Of a stretch of DNA of 44,688 nt, positions 41,576 to 44,688 are shown piece after piece. How positions within the stretch are numbered: position 1 is the first letter of the stretch; each line of letters starts with the position of its first letter. The stretch is taken from positions 1 through 44,688 of the forward strand of contig NZ_JAELUI010000039.1 in the NCBI RefSeq assembly GCF_016429285.1, given 5' to 3'. The notes under the pieces were generated by a model. It was not told where the DNA came from and ran no database searches. It was given only the letters and a program-made list of their open reading frames with translations. The position numbers and the translations under genes were made by a program. Source of the stretch: Ralstonia sp. ASV6. GTDB lineage: Bacteria > Pseudomonadota > Gammaproteobacteria > Burkholderiales > Burkholderiaceae.

Positions 41576-43303
41576 ATGAAATCGATGTTTCGTAAGTTCC
41601 TATGCGCACTGATCTTTGCGGGCAGCCTGCTCGGCATCTCGCTGACCGGGCCAGCGCAGGCGTCCACTTGCACCATTGGGCTCGGGCCCATTTGCGTGAC
41701 GGTCGGCACAACGGCTTCGGCGCAGACCACGCCGGCTCCCATCCTGGTGTTGTACGATGCGCCCGCCAATGACCAGTACACCAACCTGGGCAAGGCGTAC
41801 GCGATCATGCTGTACAACCTGCTCGCGCACTTCAATACCACCATCACGATGCTGCCCGTGCAGAATTACACGGCTGGCATGACCGAGCAGTACACCGCCA
41901 CGTTCTATATGGGCAGTTATTACGCCAACCCTATACCGGCGGCGTTCCTGTCCGACGTGAGCACCACGCAAAAGACTGTCGTCTGGTTCAAGTACAACCT
42001 GTGGGAGCTGGCCTGGAACACGGCGTATCCGTTCACCTCGCGCTATGGCATCACATTCTCCAGCCTCGCCGGCATGAATGCTGCGCCGTCGGCTAGTGCC
42101 CCCAACCCTGGTTTCTACGATACGGTCACGTACAAGAACCAGACCATGACCAAGTACTACGCCTTCAACGCCACGACCGGGGCCATTTCCGCAGATCCGG
42201 ACATTGGCGTGACTGCGGTGGCCGACGCCACCAAGGCCACGGCTCTGGTGACCATCTCTAACTCGGTCAATCCCACCGCATATCCGGCCGTGCCGTACGT
42301 AATCCGCTCCGGCAATTTCTGGTACTTCGCCGACATGCCGTTCTCGTTCATCGGACCGCGTGATCGCTATCTGGTGGTCTGCGACATGCTGCACGATATT
42401 CTCGGCACCAACGCGCCGACGCAGCATCGTGCGCTGGTCAGGTTGGAGGACCTCAACGCCACCAATACCGTATCGTCGATCGAAACGCTGGCAGGCTATC
42501 TGTACGGCAAGAAGATCCCGTTCTCGCTTGCAACCATCCCGCTCTACACCGACCCGAATGGCGTCTACAACGGTGGCGTGGCACAGACCATTCACATGGT
42601 CAATGCGACAGGGTTGAAACAAGCGCTCAACTACTCGATTGCACGCGGCGGCAAGCTCCTGATGCACGGTTACACGCACCAGTACAGCAATATCCCCAAC
42701 CTTGTGAACGCCGTCAGCGCGAACGACTACGAGTTCTGGCTCGCTACGTTGAACCGGCCGGTGAATGAGGATTCAACGCAGTGGGCGGCAGGACGCCTGT
42801 CTGCCGGGTTACTGGAGTTGCAGCTCAACGGCTACACGCCGTTTGCATGGGAGGCACCACACTACCAATCCTCTCCACTGGCCATTGCGGCGGTGCCGAA
42901 GTACTTCAAGAACACATACCAACGCGTGGTGTACTACACGTCAAGCAACCCGCAGACGTTGAATGCAACCACGCCGGGCCATGACTTCTCGGTCGGCCAG
43001 TTCTTCCCCTACATCATTCAGAAGGACTACTACGGCCAGCGCGTGATTCCTGAGAACCTGGGTAACGTGGAGTACAACATCTGCAATATCGACCCGTCGT
43101 CGTGCCTGACGTACACCGCACAGGACATCCTGACGAACGCCAACTATGCGCTGGTTGTGCGCGATGGTTTTGCTTCGTTCTTCTTCCATCCATTCTGGCT
43201 TGAACCCGATCTTGGTACGCCAGGCTATGCGGACTTCCAAACCATCATTACCGGCATCACCAACCTGGGCTTTACCTGGGTAGATGCCAGCACGGCGCAG
43301 TAG
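41576..43303 (+). CDS. DUF2334 polysaccharide-deacetylase-like secreted protein
   Basis: The 575-residue protein starts at MKSMFRKFLCALIFAGSLLGIS (ATG 41576, behind GGAG). An upstream ATG at 41558 overlaps the previous stop but lacks a ribosome site. A signal peptide ends near AQAS. The first half (about 45-270) is a separate domain of unknown fold. From about 285 the DUF2334 deacetylase-like core shows RLEDLNA (289-295), MHGYTHQ (363-369), WEAPHY (425-430) and FFFHPFW (His538), a likely metal-binding His/Asp set as in CE4-type enzymes. It would act on the glycan in the periplasm or outside the cell, perhaps deacetylating ManNAc/GlcNAc residues. Enzyme activity is not proven by these motifs. 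Confidence 0.85.
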   Translation: MKSMFRKFLCALIFAGSLLGISLTGPAQASTCTIGLGPICVTVGTTASAQTTPAPILVLYDAPANDQYTNLGKAYAIMLYNLLAHFNTTITMLPVQNYTAGMTEQYTATFYMGSYYANPIPAAFLSDVSTTQKTVVWFKYNLWELAWNTAYPFTSRYGITFSSLAGMNAAPSASAPNPGFYDTVTYKNQTMTKYYAFNATTGAISADPDIGVTAVADATKATALVTISNSVNPTAYPAVPYVIRSGNFWYFADMPFSFIGPRDRYLVVCDMLHDILGTNAPTQHRALVRLEDLNATNTVSSIETLAGYLYGKKIPFSLATIPLYTDPNGVYNGGVAQTIHMVNATGLKQALNYSIARGGKLLMHGYTHQYSNIPNLVNAVSANDYEFWLATLNRPVNEDSTQWAAGRLSAGLLELQLNGYTPFAWEAPHYQSSPLAIAAVPKYFKNTYQRVVYYTSSNPQTLNATTPGHDFSVGQFFPYIIQKDYYGQRVIPENLGNVEYNICNIDPSSCLTYTAQDILTNANYALVVRDGFASFFFHPFWLEPDLGTPGYADFQTIITGITNLGFTWVDASTAQ

Positions 43304-43305
43304 TC

Positions 43306-44208
43306 ATGCGCTGGATGCGCTCGATACTGGCGGCAGCAACGCTGGTGTTGGGCGCCTCCACAAATGCCGCGGGGCCGGTGGGCACATTGCCTGCCGGCCC
43401 CGCGCCGCTATATGGCGTGACGGTGGATGCGGTGGACAACGTGCCCGCCGTGGTCGATGCGCTCTCGCACCTGTCACGCACGCCCACCGTGCGCATCGTC
43501 TTTGATGAAGGGATGGACGCACCGGACTACGCCGCGCCTGTCGCTGCCATCCGGCGCGTGGCCTACGTGATGGGCGAGCTGGTCGATTCGTCCACGCTCA
43601 GGCAAATCACCGTGCAGCAGATGCGCGAGCGCGCCAGCACATACGTTGATGCGCTGGGCCGTAACGTCGACATCTGGGAAGTCGGCAACGAGATCAACGG
43701 CGAGTGGACCGGCAGCACGCGCGATGTCATCGACAAGACGCTGGCCGCTTACGACGCCATCAAGCAGCGCGGTGGCCGCACGGCGCTCACGCTCTACTAC
43801 AACGAAGGCTGCGCTGAAACGCCATCACGCACCATGTTTGACTGGACCGAGCACAATTTGCCGCCAAGCCTGCGCAATGGCGTGGACTATGTATTCATCA
43901 GCTTTTACGAAGACGATTGCAAGATCGCACCGCCCGACTGGAACGCCGTATTCGACCACCTTGGAAGCCTGTTTCCGCAGGCGATGCTTGGCTTTGGAGA
44001 GGTCGGCACACGCCATGCGGCAGGCAAGGGCACATTGATCGCGCACTACTACGGCTTGTCGATTGCGCATCCGCGATTCGTTGGCGGCTATTTCTGGTGG
44101 TACTTCCGGCAGGACATGGTGCCGCGCACGCGACCGCTCTGGCGCAGCATCGACGCGGCCTTTCAGTCGATGCCAGCCAAACTGTTGCGAACGTCGCCTA
44201 CGCCCTAG
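43306..44208 (+). CDS. secreted clan-A-like glycoside hydrolase
   Basis: The 300-residue protein has a signal peptide (MRWMRSILAAATLVLGASTNAAG). It then has a TIM-barrel glycosidase pattern: WEVGNEINGEW with Glu129 as likely acid/base, FISFYEDDC (about 200) and GFGEVG with Glu232 as likely nucleophile. The pair separation (about 100 residues) fits retaining clan GH-A enzymes. The start lies only 2 bases after the deacetylase stop, without a clear ribosome site, so it is probably translated by coupling. A hydrolase at the end of a glycan locus may trim or release the polymer, as with the extra gene ybcH beside nfrAB in E. coli; homology to it was not tested. Its end overlaps a convergent channel gene by 11 bases. 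Confidence 0.82.
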   Translation: MRWMRSILAAATLVLGASTNAAGPVGTLPAGPAPLYGVTVDAVDNVPAVVDALSHLSRTPTVRIVFDEGMDAPDYAAPVAAIRRVAYVMGELVDSSTLRQITVQQMRERASTYVDALGRNVDIWEVGNEINGEWTGSTRDVIDKTLAAYDAIKQRGGRTALTLYYNEGCAETPSRTMFDWTEHNLPPSLRNGVDYVFISFYEDDCKIAPPDWNAVFDHLGSLFPQAMLGFGEVGTRHAAGKGTLIAHYYGLSIAHPRFVGGYFWWYFRQDMVPRTRPLWRSIDAAFQSMPAKLLRTSPTP

Positions 44209-44688
44209 CCCGTGTGCCTGGGTACTGCAGACCTTGCGGCGGCTGTCCATGGGTCTGCCCATCGGGCTCGACGGGTTCACCATGGCGTCGCACAAGCTGG
44301 ATGGTGCGGGTCGGCAGTGCGAAGGCTGCCCCGAGGTTCTGCAGCTCTTCAAGAATCGCCAGGTTGATGCGCTGCTGGATATCCATGTAGAGGTTGAAAT
44401 CGGGGCTGGTCACGAAGTACACCACCTCGAAGTTCAGCGCGTTCTCGCCAAATTCCTTGAAGTGCGCACGATCGAAGCGCGTATCTCCCGCCGTCTCGAC
44501 GGCGTGGCGCACGATGTCCGGGATCTTCTTCAACTGCGCGGCACGCGCGTCGTACGTCACCCCGAACGCGAACACGATGCGTCGTTCCTGCATCCGCTTG
44601 TAATTGTGGATCGTACTTTTGAGTAACGCAGTGTTGGACGTCACGATCTCTTCGCCCGAGAGGCTGCGGATGCGTGTGGTCTTGAGCC
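44198..44688 (-). CDS. MscS family mechanosensitive channel, C-terminal fragment
   Basis: The frame continues to the right edge, giving the last 162 residues. The visible part starts LKTTRIRSLSGEEIVTSN and TALLKSTIHNYKRM, the conserved MscS beta-domain segment (RIRxxDGxxVxIPNxxL in the family). It continues with the alpha/beta cytoplasmic domain (ERRIVFAFGVTYDARAAQLKKIPDIVRHAV; FKEFGENALNFEVVYFV). The membrane helices lie outside the window. The protein releases solutes under hypo-osmotic shock. It converges on the glycosidase gene with an 11-base overlap. Confidence 0.9.
   Translation of the reverse strand, partial: LKTTRIRSLSGEEIVTSNTALLKSTIHNYKRMQERRIVFAFGVTYDARAAQLKKIPDIVRHAVETAGDTRFDRAHFKEFGENALNFEVVYFVTSPDFNLYMDIQQRINLAILEELQNLGAAFALPTRTIQLVRRHGEPVEPDGQTHGQPPQGLQYPGTRARA

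Overview
The window is GC-rich (mid-60s percent by eye), densely packed chromosomal DNA of a beta-proteobacterium, most likely Ralstonia or a near relative in Burkholderiaceae. The placement is an inference from codon use, a DUF2917 gene, the MocR/PadR/TetR regulator set, a Czc-type metal pump and an N4-receptor-like glycan locus. No rRNA, tRNA, CRISPR, phage or insertion sequence was seen.

Left part (1-12300). A truncated exbB leads into exbD, tonB, an outer-membrane porin, a periplasmic coiled-coil protein and a YbjN-like protein. A PstS-like secreted protein with its own terminator follows on the minus strand. Across an AT-rich divergent region lies a zinc-finger-like orphan translationally coupled to gspK, which converges on gspF-H-I-J. 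This is a split, partial type II secretion locus beside a plausible substrate. A MocR-type regulator comes next, with a composite ACTGTTC operator.

Middle (12300-28700). A decayed chemoreceptor 3' end, the metQ-metN-metI importer, a membrane-anchored M20 peptidase, a YddG-like exporter and a DUF2917 gene lie here. The DUF2917 gene is preceded by a second copy of the MocR operator with identical spacing. A CusRS-like two-component pair diverges from a metal-efflux operon: a small exported protein with four RDPYTDG-type repeats, then CzcC, CzcB and CzcA homologues. A CusR-type box sits between the two. A tiny membrane protein, a PadR regulator with a near-perfect 36-bp palindrome, and a HIT hydrolase follow.

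Right part (28900-44688). A TetR regulator diverges from an orphan branched-chain-amino-acid-type binding protein, with a palindrome over the promoter. A 2-hydroxyacid dehydrogenase, a glycine-zipper lipoprotein and a methyl-accepting chemotaxis protein follow. After a 743-base gap comes the most notable locus: an NfrB-like glycosyltransferase with a C-terminal MshEN (c-di-GMP-binding) domain, a short NfrA-like TPR/outer-membrane protein, a WecB UDP-GlcNAc 2-epimerase, an orphan membrane-anchored protein, a DUF2334 deacetylase-like protein and a clan-A-like glycoside hydrolase. Together they look like a c-di-GMP-gated, ManNAc-based exopolysaccharide system, related to the N4 phage glycan receptor of E. 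coli but with added glycan-modifying enzymes. The window ends in a truncated MscS-type channel gene.
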